This document shows positions 21,041-31,203 of a DNA stretch of 64,000 bases, piece after piece (position 1 is the stretch's first letter; each line of letters starts with the position of its first letter). The stretch comes from Cephalotrichum gorgonifer (lineage: Eukaryota; Ascomycota; Sordariomycetes; Microascales; Microascaceae). The position numbers and the translations under genes were made by a program. The notes beneath the pieces were generated by a model. It saw only the letters and a list, made by a program, of their open reading frames with translations. It was not told the origin of the DNA and did not search any database. Where the stretch lies: assembly GCA_900312665.1 (NCBI GenBank), contig ONZQ02000009.1, forward strand, positions 62,001 to 126,000, written 5' to 3'.

Positions 21041-23282
21041 ATGATGAGGGGACGGCGTCATTCGACCCCGGCCATGTCCAATCGCCCGGTCAAGTCGCCG
21101 AGTCGAAGCTATCTACGCCCTCAGTCGAGCCAACCATTCGGTGGCAATCACCACTATGGAAATGTTATCGGCGGAGACTCTATACGCCCACTCACTCCTC
21201 AGCCAGTCCGAGAGATGGGTAGCGGGGTCGGAAGCCACCGCCTCTCCAAGGCGCGCCGGGTCCTCATCATAGCATGGTAACACACACACCCTACATCGCC
21301 CTTCCAGATCCAGGAACTGCCCTCGCGATAGCTGACAGTTTCGTGATGGAACAGCACCCTACTAGGATTCTTCTTCTCGTCCCTTGACGCCGCAATCGTC
21401 GCCACCTCGATGGTCTCCATCTCCGATGAGCTCCAGGAATTCATGAATGCGCCTTGGATCATTCTCGCGTATCTCCTGTCGTACATGGGTAAGCGACGAG
21501 ACAGTCCCTCCAGTCCCATCATACACTCCAGAGTGTTACTGACACTTGGAACAGGATTCGCCGTCTTCCTTTCGCGTCTCAGCGACATCTGTGGTCGACG
21601 AGATGTCCTGCTCGGCTCATGGATGATATTCCTCTGCTTCTCCTTCGCATGTGCGAGGGCAAGCACAATGTTACAGCTGTCAGTAGTGGAATCCCTACCT
21701 CCATGCCATCTACGATGCAACTCTCTTGGAGTTCCTAACATACCGCAGGATCATATTCCGCGCCTTCCAGGGGATCGGTGGGTCAGGCCTCTACAGCCTC
21801 GCGCAGATCACTCTCACCGAGTACGGACCCGTCACCAAGCCTCAGCTCGTCGGCGCCATGATCGGATTCACCCTCGCCATCTCACTCGTTCTTGGGCCCA
21901 TCATCGGCGGGTTGATCTCCCACAAATCCGACTGGCGATGGATATTCGACTTGAAGTAAGCGGTCCTTCTATCTCAAAACAAGATCAGAGACCCTGACAA
22001 GGAACAGTGCCCCTTTTAGTGCGGCAGCCATGATCATGATAGCCATGGCGTGGCCATCTAGGGAAGATAGGGGAGCTCACGCGAGCGTTCGGTACTCGTG
22101 GAACTCCGTCAAGAGGATCGACTTTCTGGGATGCGCAACGCTCCTGTGCGCCTGTTGCCTCCTCATTGTTGGAGTCCAGCAGGCCGCGTCAGCGCGTTAC
22201 CACTGGAGCGACAGCGTCATCATCGCCATTCTGGCACTTTCGGCGCTGAGCGGTATCGTGTTCATCATCTGGCAGGTCAGCCTAAACAGCGGCAGCTGCA
22301 GAGACATAAAGCCTATATTCCCTGTCAACCTTCTCCGGAACAGGGTCTTCACTTCTACCATTGTGTACGTCTCCAATCCTAGAGATGGCTTTCCTCCTAG
22401 TCGTGGGTGGGGATATGGACTGACCCCAGAAACAGGGTGACACTTCTGACGGGCTTCACCTACCTTGGCCTTATGGTAATTGTACCTGAACGCTTCCAGA
22501 TAATCCACGGCGATAATCCCCTATTTGCAGGTCTGAAACTCCTCCCTCTCCTGGGCTCGTGCACCCTGGGATCATTCGTAGCCGCGGCGGCGTCCAAGAA
22601 GACCAACAACACCTCGCCAACCCTCGTCGTATCAGCGGGCTTGCAGCTTCTCGGGACGGGCCTCACTACCATAATCAGCAAGCCCGATTCGTCAACTGCG
22701 GCGCTGTACGGGTTCCAGGTTATCATCGGATTCGGCATCGGCTTATGCTTCTCGGCGGCGACAATCAGCGTCTCGATCCAGGTGTTGAGGGAGGACCTCG
22801 CGACGGGACACGGCGTCATATCGCAGGCCCGTCTGCTCGGGGGATGCCTAGGAATCTCCATCTGCACCGTCATTCTCAACTTCCACAACAACAAATACCT
22901 CCTAGGCAAGCTGGACGAGGGACAGATGCACGACCTCCTGACCAACCCTACGCGACTGAGCGGTTGGGACAGCGATTATGACAAGGCCTTGACGCGAGAG
23001 GTATACGCCATGGCGTTTGTGGAGGAGGTCAAGGTGATGATGTACATCTGCGCCGCCATGCTAGCCGTCTCCTTCTTCGGACTTGAGCGTCATCCGCTTC
23101 CGATGTCGACTCTCACAGACCATCAGATGCCGGATCCAGCGCTGGTAGGTCAGGGGGACAAGGAGTCGCCCGTCCGCGCCAGCCACAGCAGCACCTGGAC
23201 CGAACTTAGCGACCTTCAGCCTCTAGCGCGTCCTAGGCAGCTTTCGCGGCTGCGGGCTTCGACGGATGGCCTGCCCATTTGA
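21041..23282 (+). CDS. MFS transporter, DHA2 (14-helix drug/toxin efflux) type, 634 aa
   Basis: Six exons: 21041-21276, 21355-21488, 21555-21678, 21749-21955, 22008-22364 and 22436-23282. All junctions are GT-AG and keep frame (1905 nt). After a polar N-terminus come ARRVLIIACTLLGFFFSSLDAAIVATSMV (helix 1), SRLSDICGRRDVLL (the MFS loop 2-3 motif), LIIFRAFQGIGGSGLYSLAQI, and ISLVLGPIIGGLISHKSDWRWIFDLN, which matches the antiporter-type motif C. A long C-terminal half with further helices follows. This is the family of polyketide and toxin efflux pumps often found beside PKS genes. Its substrate is unknown, and export of the neighbouring PKS product is inference. The start could instead be the ATG at 21074, which would remove 11 residues. 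The gene is divergent from the PKS. Confidence 0.88.
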
Positions 23283-24307
23283 ATCTTTGCGTCGTTCTCA
23301 TGTGTGATATGTCTCGGCTCTTCGGCAACGGAACAGCCACCATGCATGGGGCGGGCGACGTCCATTATCGCGTATGCCACTTTAGGACGAGATTGAACGA
23401 AAAGGGGGGGGTCGTCATTCTAATAGGCAGGGGTGCTTTGTCCTTGATTTTGTCCGGGTTTTCGGTTCGTTCTGTTTTCGTCCTGACCAGTCGTTCTGTT
23501 TATAACCGGAGGATGTGCTCTCAGGAAGCTTCCGCAACCAGAGATCCAGGGTCGTGTTCATTGTATGTGGCGTTGAAGGGAAAACGGAGGGAAGGGAAGG
23601 AAAAGTCCTTGCGAGTCTTGATACATTAACGTTTCATTGCTAAGCCTCTCTAGATAGGCTAGGCGTACCACGGCGAAGTACACCCCCTTTGGCCCCAACA
23701 TGGTTGGCCAGATCGGCACCGTAGTCTTCATTATCGATCCTTACCTCGTAGGCCAAAAGTAAAAGAGTAACTAGCACTGCATTCTGTATCGCGTACTTCG
23801 TTCCTGTGAGTAGTTGACGAGGAACTGCGAGGTGGGCGACATGGGCGACTCAGCTTAGCTATAAGTTTAGCTTTGTCCAGTATCCACGGGTGTGATGGAA
23901 GCTGGGTGGCGATGAGTACCGTACCCCCGAGCGTGGCCAGACTTCGAATTGTCTACATAGCTCAAGATACATAGACATTGTGCCGTAGGAAATGTGCCGA
24001 ATCGTCATCGCGTACCACCCAGAAGCCGCAACGGGCGACTTGAAAAGACGGCGCGGACACACGACTCCCTTAGGTCCAGATCGAGTTAAGATCTCTATTT
24101 ATAGACAGAAAAAAAAGAAAATCTAACGCCCTACAGTAGTATTACCGAATCGAAAGCAAACCCTCCGACTCCTTTTTGAAACAATGACTCCCCATCCCCC
24201 TCTCTTCCCTTCCCACGGCCGTCCCTCAGAAGCGACGGCTAAGTAACCCCAAAACCCAGTCCCGTACTCCCCCTCTCAACCCAGCTGTGCTGCTCCTACA
24301 TTATCTC
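23283..24307. other. Intergenic, convergent 3' ends
   Basis: About 1 kb between the end of the MFS gene and the end of the small membrane protein gene on the other strand. No supported gene, RNA or repeat seen. Confidence 0.5.
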
Positions 24308-24745
24308 CTAGTATGTGTCTCTCCCTCGGCTTCTACTCCTCGTATACGCGCGATGCGGCGACGAAACACTGACCGACCTCCTCCTATCGACAACAACCGG
24401 GGTCGACGTCCTCCTGTACTCCCTCACCTCCCTCCTCGGACGATGGCTGTGCCTCCGATGGTGGTGATGGTGATGACAGTGACCCGGAGAGCTATACCGC
24501 TCGGGCGATGAGCTCTCCCCTACGCCGCCGTGGCTGGGCGACGCGCCGAGCCTCATGCAGGACCACACGATCCAGAGGAAGAAGAAGAAGGCGGCGATGG
24601 ACCCCACGACGATGCCGGCTATGGCGCCGCCGCTGAGACCGGTGGAGCCATCGGCGGTGGCTGCGGCGGTGATGGTGACGGTTACCTGGCGCGCGAGGAC
24701 GCCCGTGGGTGGGGAGGGGAGTGTGGAGGATGGTATCGCCGGCAT
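24308..24745 (-). CDS. Small single-pass membrane protein with Arg/Ser/His-rich tail, 145 aa
   Basis: Single exon. A short Pro/Ser/Thr-rich N-terminus containing VTVTITAAATADGST is followed by one strong hydrophobic helix, LSGGAIAGIVVGSIAAFFFFLWIVW (about residues 38-62). The tail is basic and low-complexity, with six consecutive His and RSRSRGR near the end. Small proteins with a GGAIAGIV-type helix and a disordered basic tail are common in Pezizomycotina, but I know no function for them. The glycine-rich helix resembles the membrane segment of fungal WSC/mid2-like sensors, yet no WSC domain is present. Topology (outside N-terminus, cytosolic basic tail) is inferred from the positive-inside rule. 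Confidence 0.65.
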   Translation of the reverse strand: MPAIPSSTLPSPPTGVLARQVTVTITAAATADGSTGLSGGAIAGIVVGSIAAFFFFLWIVWSCMRLGASPSHGGVGESSSPERYSSPGHCHHHHHHRRHSHRPRREVREYRRTSTPVVVDRRRSVSVSSPHRAYTRSRSRGRDTY

Positions 24746-26578
24746 GGTGAGTTGCGATCTTCCCCTTTGATTGAGAGTTTTGTTGGGATGGAAGCCGGGA
24801 CTGTTGATATGTGGAGGTCGACCGAGGGCTTGTTGGATGTATAGAACTGGTATGTTTCTCTTCTGGGTCCGCGATAGGTGTATCGCTACTGTATAGTGTG
24901 CGGACTAGCGTTCTTACTCTCGATTATATTGAGGAGGGAGGAAGTAAAGGGGGGTCGTAGGAGAGACGGTAGTGGGGAGAACAGACTGGCCCTATATGTG
25001 CTTCTTCGCTGCTCATATCCAATGGCCAACTTCCTGGGAACCTGCTTCCAACTGCTCAGGGGAGTTCCCACTCCGTTTCTTCTCTGTACGTCATTGCCTC
25101 ATCATGTAAATTACCATTTTAACGTCGGATACGATGTACAATGTACGATATACAGCGAAGGAGAATATCCACCATATGCACATCTGCAGGACTCCCGGGA
25201 GAAGGTGCATAATGTGGTTTGGCTGCCTTGATCCTGACGTACCTGCGATGTAGCTGCCATCTAGATATGCGTGTAAGTGGGTGTACATGTGCGGGGCACC
25301 ATTGTGCACTTGGACGTCACCGCGCATACGACCCACTCGAGCGCGAAGTTGGTGGAAATAGAGATATAGAAACGGGACAAGTGACCCGGAGTACATAAAT
25401 TGCTCCAAAAAGCCAATTGGGTTATCTCAATGGTCAATGAAAGCAAAGGAACTACTACTTTCTCGGATACGTAAGCCACCTCGGCGAAAATGAGTGATTG
25501 GGATATATTGAGCGTCCACAATCCATGAGTGGGAGTGCTTGAAGGGGTTCCCAGTTGGATGGATACCCCAGCAAAGGAGGCATCTTAGGGACATAGTCAG
25601 GCACCGCAAACTCAGATTCCAGGACCCAACAGCATCCAAGTCCATGTGGCGTATAGGGGTAATACTCCGAATTTGACAAGCTTGTCTGAACTCTGCATCC
25701 CGAGTCGTGTAGGGTACCAGAAACGCACCTTTCTGTGTAAGTCGTTTATTGGTATCTTGTACCTTTACTGCGCGAGAGGGGACATGAAGATTCGCGCTGT
25801 TCCCTTTCCGTACTACCACTCCTGTCATCGACCAGCGAGAGACTTCCAAATCGACCAGACACACCGAAACCCCGCCTCCTGCTCGTTGCCTGCCTACCCC
25901 TGAACAGGGAGCCATTACATCATCGGTGTTGCTGAAACAGCTTCGCGACCTTCCACACACTGGAGTCAACGACGCGGCAAGTCCACTCTGGAACCGGCTC
26001 GAGAGTGAAGTTCTTTCACGTGTCGCTGGCCTCGTATTTCACATACATACATCGTATTTATGGTGTTAATAGGATCCAGAGGAACTGAGGCAAAGACCGC
26101 TATATCCATTGATATGAACGATCTCAGAGGTTCCTTTGTATTCATTCAGATACCTCTCCCACCCGCCTATCAGAAAGAGAATTATATGGGGGGGGAATGT
26201 GACTGGTGTCAACATCTTCATGTCTGGCGGGCCTTCGGGTGCTACTACGACATCGATGCTTTACAAGACCTTGAACCTGCCAGCTGGCACGCGGCTGGCA
26301 CCTGTCTCCAACAACCCCGCCGGAACACGGCGAATCACCTCGCCCGGACCCCGCGTTACGAACACTGCCCCCCACTGCCACCCCCTAGCACCAGGCACCG
26401 CGCGGCGAGCACACGACGACGAACAAGCCCCCCCTCCAAGCCCAATATGGCCCGAGCCGGGCCCGCGTGAAACCACCACTACTTACAAGCACTATCTCTC
26501 CCCCGGGGGTTTCGGCTCTATAGATTCCTTATTTTCCACAAACACAGACTACCTCGAAGACCGAACGTGTCCCCAATC
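24746..26578. other. Intergenic region, no gene recognised
   Basis: 1.8 kb between two divergent genes. The longest open frame (minus strand, 25427-25969) shows no domain, no homology I recognise and no coding-like composition. Presumed promoters for both flanking genes. No RNA gene seen. Confidence 0.5.
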
Positions 26579-27438
26579 ATGGCGGGAGAAGAGCTCGAGG
26601 TTAGAAACAGGCCCCTCTTTCACATCCCTTATCCCTTTGGGGAGGAGGAGAACCGAAACCCCCGTGTGCTAACCCGACCTTTTTTTTTATATTTTGTAGG
26701 GCGCCTCCAAGAAGGAGCGGCTCATCGAGGCATGCCGTCGGAACAATACGGACCTACTTACCGAGATCATCGAGGACTGCAAGAGCGAGGAGGAGGTGAC
26801 GGCTCTACTGAATGACACGACCACCGTCCTGGGGAACCACCTCTACCACGAAGCCGCGCTCGCCGGTAACTGTACGATCCCCCTCCCACCTCCCCACCCC
26901 TTCTCCACCTATAAGCTCCCCCCTCCCCCCTTTACCATGTTCAGGTTACACCCTGAGACTAACCACCTCCCCCTTTCCCGCCTCAACAGACGAAGTAATC
27001 GACATGCTTCTCGACCAGCCCAACTTCGAATGCGACCCCCTCACCCGCCGCGAAGGCGACACCCCCCTCCACTCCGCCATCCGCTGGATAAACTCCGAGC
27101 CCCCCGCCCAGCGCCCCTTCGGCAACGCCCTGGTCGAGATGATGCTCGAGGCCGGCTCCAGCCCCCGCGCCAAGAACAAGGGCGGCCTCACCCCCGTCCA
27201 GCTCGTCGACCCCGCCAACCAGGGCCTCCGGGAGCTGATACAGAAGCACGAGTACGCCTCGCTCAACGCCGGCGACTTCATCAACGCCGACGAGGCCCCC
27301 CTGAGGCACGGGGCCGTCATGGGTGCGCAGCAGCAGCAGCAGCAGGAGGACGAGAGCGACGAGGACGCGGAGTTTAGCGGGAGCGATGAGGAGGAGAGGG
27401 CGGAGTGGGAGAGGAGAAGGAAGGCGAGGAAAGGGTGA
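26579..27438 (+). CDS. Ankyrin repeat protein with acidic C-terminus, 213 aa
   Basis: Three exons: 26579-26599 (21 nt), 26700-26871 and 26990-27438, all GT-AG and in frame (642 nt). The protein begins MAGEELEGASKKERLIEACRRNN. Ankyrin-type repeats follow: NHLYHEAALAGNYEVIDMLLDQ, GDTPLHSAIRWIN (with ALVEMMLEAGSSPRAKNKGGLTPVQLV). The tail has six Gln and a strongly acidic stretch (DESDEDAEFSGSDEEE) ending in basic residues. It resembles small cytosolic or nuclear ankyrin proteins conserved in fungi (yeast YCR051W-like), whose role is not established. The seven-codon first exon supplies the only reasonable start. Confidence 0.85.
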
Positions 27439-28589
27439 GCTTGCGGTGGGGAGGAGGGGGGTGTAGACGAGTCGAAGCTGTAGAGAAATATGGATACGAA
27501 TCGTGATTTCTATACTTCCAGAAGTTGTGTCTCGGGGGAGGAGGAGTCTCCAAAACACATCCCGATCACCCACTTCTAGTTGAGTGACCCCGTAACAGTC
27601 TCCCAGCCCAGCCGAGACCGAGAGATAATGTCTGCTTCCTTGAGCAGAAACGTCAGTCCCGCGCCTTCCGAGAACCCCTCAGGAACCCCCCCCTTCTTTC
27701 AGCTTCCCACTAAACTGTCGGCTGGGGCAGATATATCTCCTAATGGCAGCTTAGGCGGCAAGAACTCTTAGACGCTATCACTCAACGCAAGGAGTAGCAA
27801 GCGGGCATCCGTACGACTAGGATGCACTGACAAGACGATGTCCCCCCCCTGATTATCATTCAGCCACCCTCAATGAGACTACCGACGTATCGCCCCGGTT
27901 CCCAGCCCTAACACAATCCCCTCGTGAAACCAGCAAGGCTGTCCAATCCAGTCCAGTCCGAAAAAAAAAGTTGAAGATACCTATCTATAGCTCATGGCTC
28001 AGAAAGAGAGAAAAGAAGACATCATGACAAGGAGAGATATGGGCATGCTTCAAAGACTTCATCCATCTCATACCCACAACCCTCTTCCCACATTTACTAG
28101 CCCCCTGGCCCTGTTCTAGACCGATTTCCATGGGCGAAATTTCCTCCAAAAAGAACAAAAACAAGCGAACAGTCAAGAACTTGCTCCATCCCGAATCCAA
28201 GAGTTCGTCCCCCCCTGCCACTTCAGCATAATAGCGAGCCACGTTCGTATCAAATAGACAAAAAAAAAGAACAATTGATCAGAAAACACCCCCTTCTTCC
28301 CAAGCTCTTCTCATATCAAAAGTTATGTACGTGATTATTTTTCCCTCTTAACTCCCCTCCTTCGGGGTCATCCTTCTCTTGGTGGTATAATGGTATATAC
28401 CGGATTCTCCAGTATACGTTCCCCCCCTTTCCCTTTTTTCCTCGTAGCGATCTTGGGCCACTTCACCAACCCTTTCTTCCGTCGACTTCCTCGAGGTATC
28501 ATATGACATGCATGGCTAGGTAATAACTTGAAATAAACAACAACTCGCCGACGACGACTCCGCCCTCGACCAGGCCGCGGCGTCGTGCT
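27439..28589. other. Intergenic, convergent 3' ends
   Basis: 1.15 kb tail-to-tail spacer between the ankyrin and Hsp70-like genes. A TGGTATAATGGTATA word near 28383 resembles a tRNA A box, but no matching T arm or acceptor stem was found. No gene seen. Confidence 0.5.
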
Positions 28590-31203
28590 TTATCGGAAGC
28601 GGGAGCGGCAGCGGCCCATGACCTCGCCCTGGCATACTAGCTCGGCGCTGAACTCGGAACCGTCCAGCGTCAGGTAGATATCGAAGTACACCCTGTAGAA
28701 CGTTCCCTGGGGAGTGTCCATGCGCTCGAAGTCCTTCTCCAGGTTCTTGCGGGACAGGTCCGACGTGAGGGTGATAACCTCCTTGATGCCTAATTCATAA
28801 GACTTGTCAGCTACGTAATTCTCTCTCTCCCTCTCTCGTGCTCCAGATGGCACGGGGAATGGGGATAAAAACTTACGAGGATCCTTGGTGTACTCAGGGC
28901 AGACATCCTCGTCGCAAGCGTAGAGAATATCCTCGTACATGAGAGTGGCCCCGGGAGCGACCTGGCGGAAGAACGACACCTTTACGGGCTCGCCAATCTT
29001 GACCTTCTGGCCCTTCTGCACGAAGATTTGCCTCGTGAACTTGCACCTGTCCTTGCCATCCAGGGAGGGGACGCGGTAGGCCTCTGGGTGGTAGCCCTCC
29101 TTGAACGGCTGTAGCGTGGCCATGAGGTAGTGACGTCGGGCGACACGATGGGTAATGATGCGCTCCGTGATACCAGCCGTGACAGCACCCTTGACGATGG
29201 CCGCCACCGAGTCCATGGGACGGACGACCTTGGACTGGAACTGGGGGGGGACGTGAAGCTTGATCTGCTGGAACAGGTACTCGGAGGCACCGAAACCGCC
29301 GACGACCAGGATGTTCTGCAGCGTCCTGTTTTGAGCCTGGATGGCGATGATCTGGTTCCTGACGAGCTCCAGGATGCGGTTGACCACGGGCTCGAAGCAC
29401 TGGAGAATCTCCTCGTTGGTGAAGGTCATGTAACCCTCCTCGATACCGGCCTCGGGGAACTCGGCCTCGATACCGACGTCGACAGCCCACTTCTGGCCGT
29501 TATTCCGGAAGTCGGCCTTGATGCGGTTCTCGAAGTCCATGATACACTTCGCGTACACGCGGCCCGCGGTCTTGGAGCCGTCTGGGAGCTTCATCTTCCG
29601 GATCTTGGTCCGGAGGATGTTGCTGAAGTTGCGGTTGAGGGCGGTCGACCCACACGAGTCACCGGAGCCGGCGGTACACTCGGCCACCGTGAAGGGGCTC
29701 TCGTCCTCGACCTCGTAGGCGATGAGATCGACGGTACCACCACCGCAGTCGACGATGAGGACGGCGTCGTGCACCTTGAGGTTTAGGAGACCGGTCTTGG
29801 AGCAGAAGAGGGCCGCGGCCTCGGGCTCGGAAACGAGGGTTAACCTGTTGTCGTTCTCGTCCCTCAGGAACCCAGCCTGGATGGCGGCGGCTCGCGTGGC
29901 TGCCTTGCCGGCATCGTTCCAGATGGCCGGGACGGTCAGGTAATACCGGATGTTCCGCTCCTCTCGGTTGAAGACTTCGCCGAGCGTCTTCTGAAGCGAC
30001 TCGCGCATGGCCTGGCGGAGCTTGAAGAGGTAATCGGCAGCGACGTCAATCTCGGACTTCCCGGGCGGGAGAGGGGGCAGGTTGATGGGGTCGATATAGG
30101 TGTTTCCGCTGAGCATCAGCTGCAGCTTGAACCACTCCACCTTTTGCACGCCGGGCTTGGGGTATCCGGTCGGGGCGAGGGCATCGGCGATATCGGGGCC
30201 CCAGCCCACAACCTTTTGATACTGGTCGTAGTAAAGGACGGTGGGAATCTGCAGGGAAGGGACAATACTGGTTAGCGCAAACATATACTCCTCCAGATTT
30301 GGCCCGGGGGATGATGTTCAAACCTTTTGCTTTGTGTACGAGCCTGCGCCAGGCCACTCGGTAATTATGTCCTCTTTCGCGTCATTGTTGGTCGCAAAGG
30401 CGAAAGCGACACCGGAGAATGTCGTGCCCTGTAATGCGCGGAGAGAGCGGTTAGCATACTGCCTGCTGGCTGTGCTAGACAGAGAGCGCCGGAGGGAGGG
30501 GAGGGGAGGGGAGTCTAGTGTGCGGTTTTGGGCAGCTGGCACTTACGAAATCAATGCCGACAATGAGCTGGGCCTTGCTACGGCTGTTTCCTTCGACCTC
30601 GGCCGGGTCTCCCGGTCGACGATACTGCTGCTGACCCCCGAAGGCGCCTGGCGGTCCTTGCTGCTGGGGGGGCTGCTGAGGAGGCGGGGGACCGGGGGGA
30701 TATCCGGCGGGCGCGCCACCGCCGTAGCCGGGGGGGCCGCCCATGGGAGGCGGACCGCCGGGAACCTGACCGTGCGGAGGGTAGCCCTGGATGGGGGCAC
30801 CGGTGTTGATGGGGGGCGGACCTCCAACCATTTGGGTCGGCGGGGTACGATTAGAGACTGGGTGAGGGCTGGTGCGCTGGTCGAGAGGAGGCTGACCCTG
30901 ACCGTGGAAGTTGGCCGTATAGCTGGGAGGGCGATTGCCGGGGGGCGGGCGGTTCATGGGGATGTTGGAGACAGAGGCAGCGGAGGAATCCGAGGGGGAC
31001 GGAGCGTGCCCGGGGGGGTGTTGGGATATTTGAGGGGAAGCGAGGGGCAGCCCGGGCTGAGGCTGTGCCGGCTGTTGTTGGTGGGTTTGGTGCTGGTGGG
31101 CTGCCGAGAGGTCCTGGGTGGAGGAGGTACTACCAGGGATACTGGCTGTGGATTTCCGCTTACCGAATCCAAAGCCTTTGAAGCGGGAGTTCATAGAGTT
31201 CAT
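28590..31203 (-). CDS. HSPA12-like Hsp70 family ATPase with Pro/Gln-rich N-terminus, 777 aa
   Basis: Four exons on the minus strand: 31203-30547, 30428-30324, 30248-28877 and 28789-28590 (2334 nt, phases consistent). Residues 1 to about 205 are Pro/Gln/Gly-rich and disordered. The actin-like ATPase then starts at about 213: LIVGIDFGTTFSGVAFA (phosphate 1), VDCGGGTVDLIAYEV at about 420-434 (phosphate 2) and NILVVGGFGASEYLF (adenosine loop). There is no canonical Hsp70 substrate domain or EEVD tail, which fits the divergent HSPA12-like group common in filamentous fungi. The client is unknown. Start: MNSMNSRFKGFGFGKRK, where similarity to fungal relatives would be expected to begin. An in-frame ATG-like codon further upstream adds a proline-rich stretch. 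The last intron is 87 nt, a multiple of three with no stop, so it could be retained as coding sequence. Confidence 0.88.

Noticed and set aside
25427..25969. 180-codon open frame in the intergenic region
   Set aside because: No recognisable domain, no splice partner, and composition like the non-coding surroundings.
28380..28440. tRNA A-box-like word TGGTATAATGGTATA
   Set aside because: No B box and no pairing acceptor stem follow, so no cloverleaf can be drawn.
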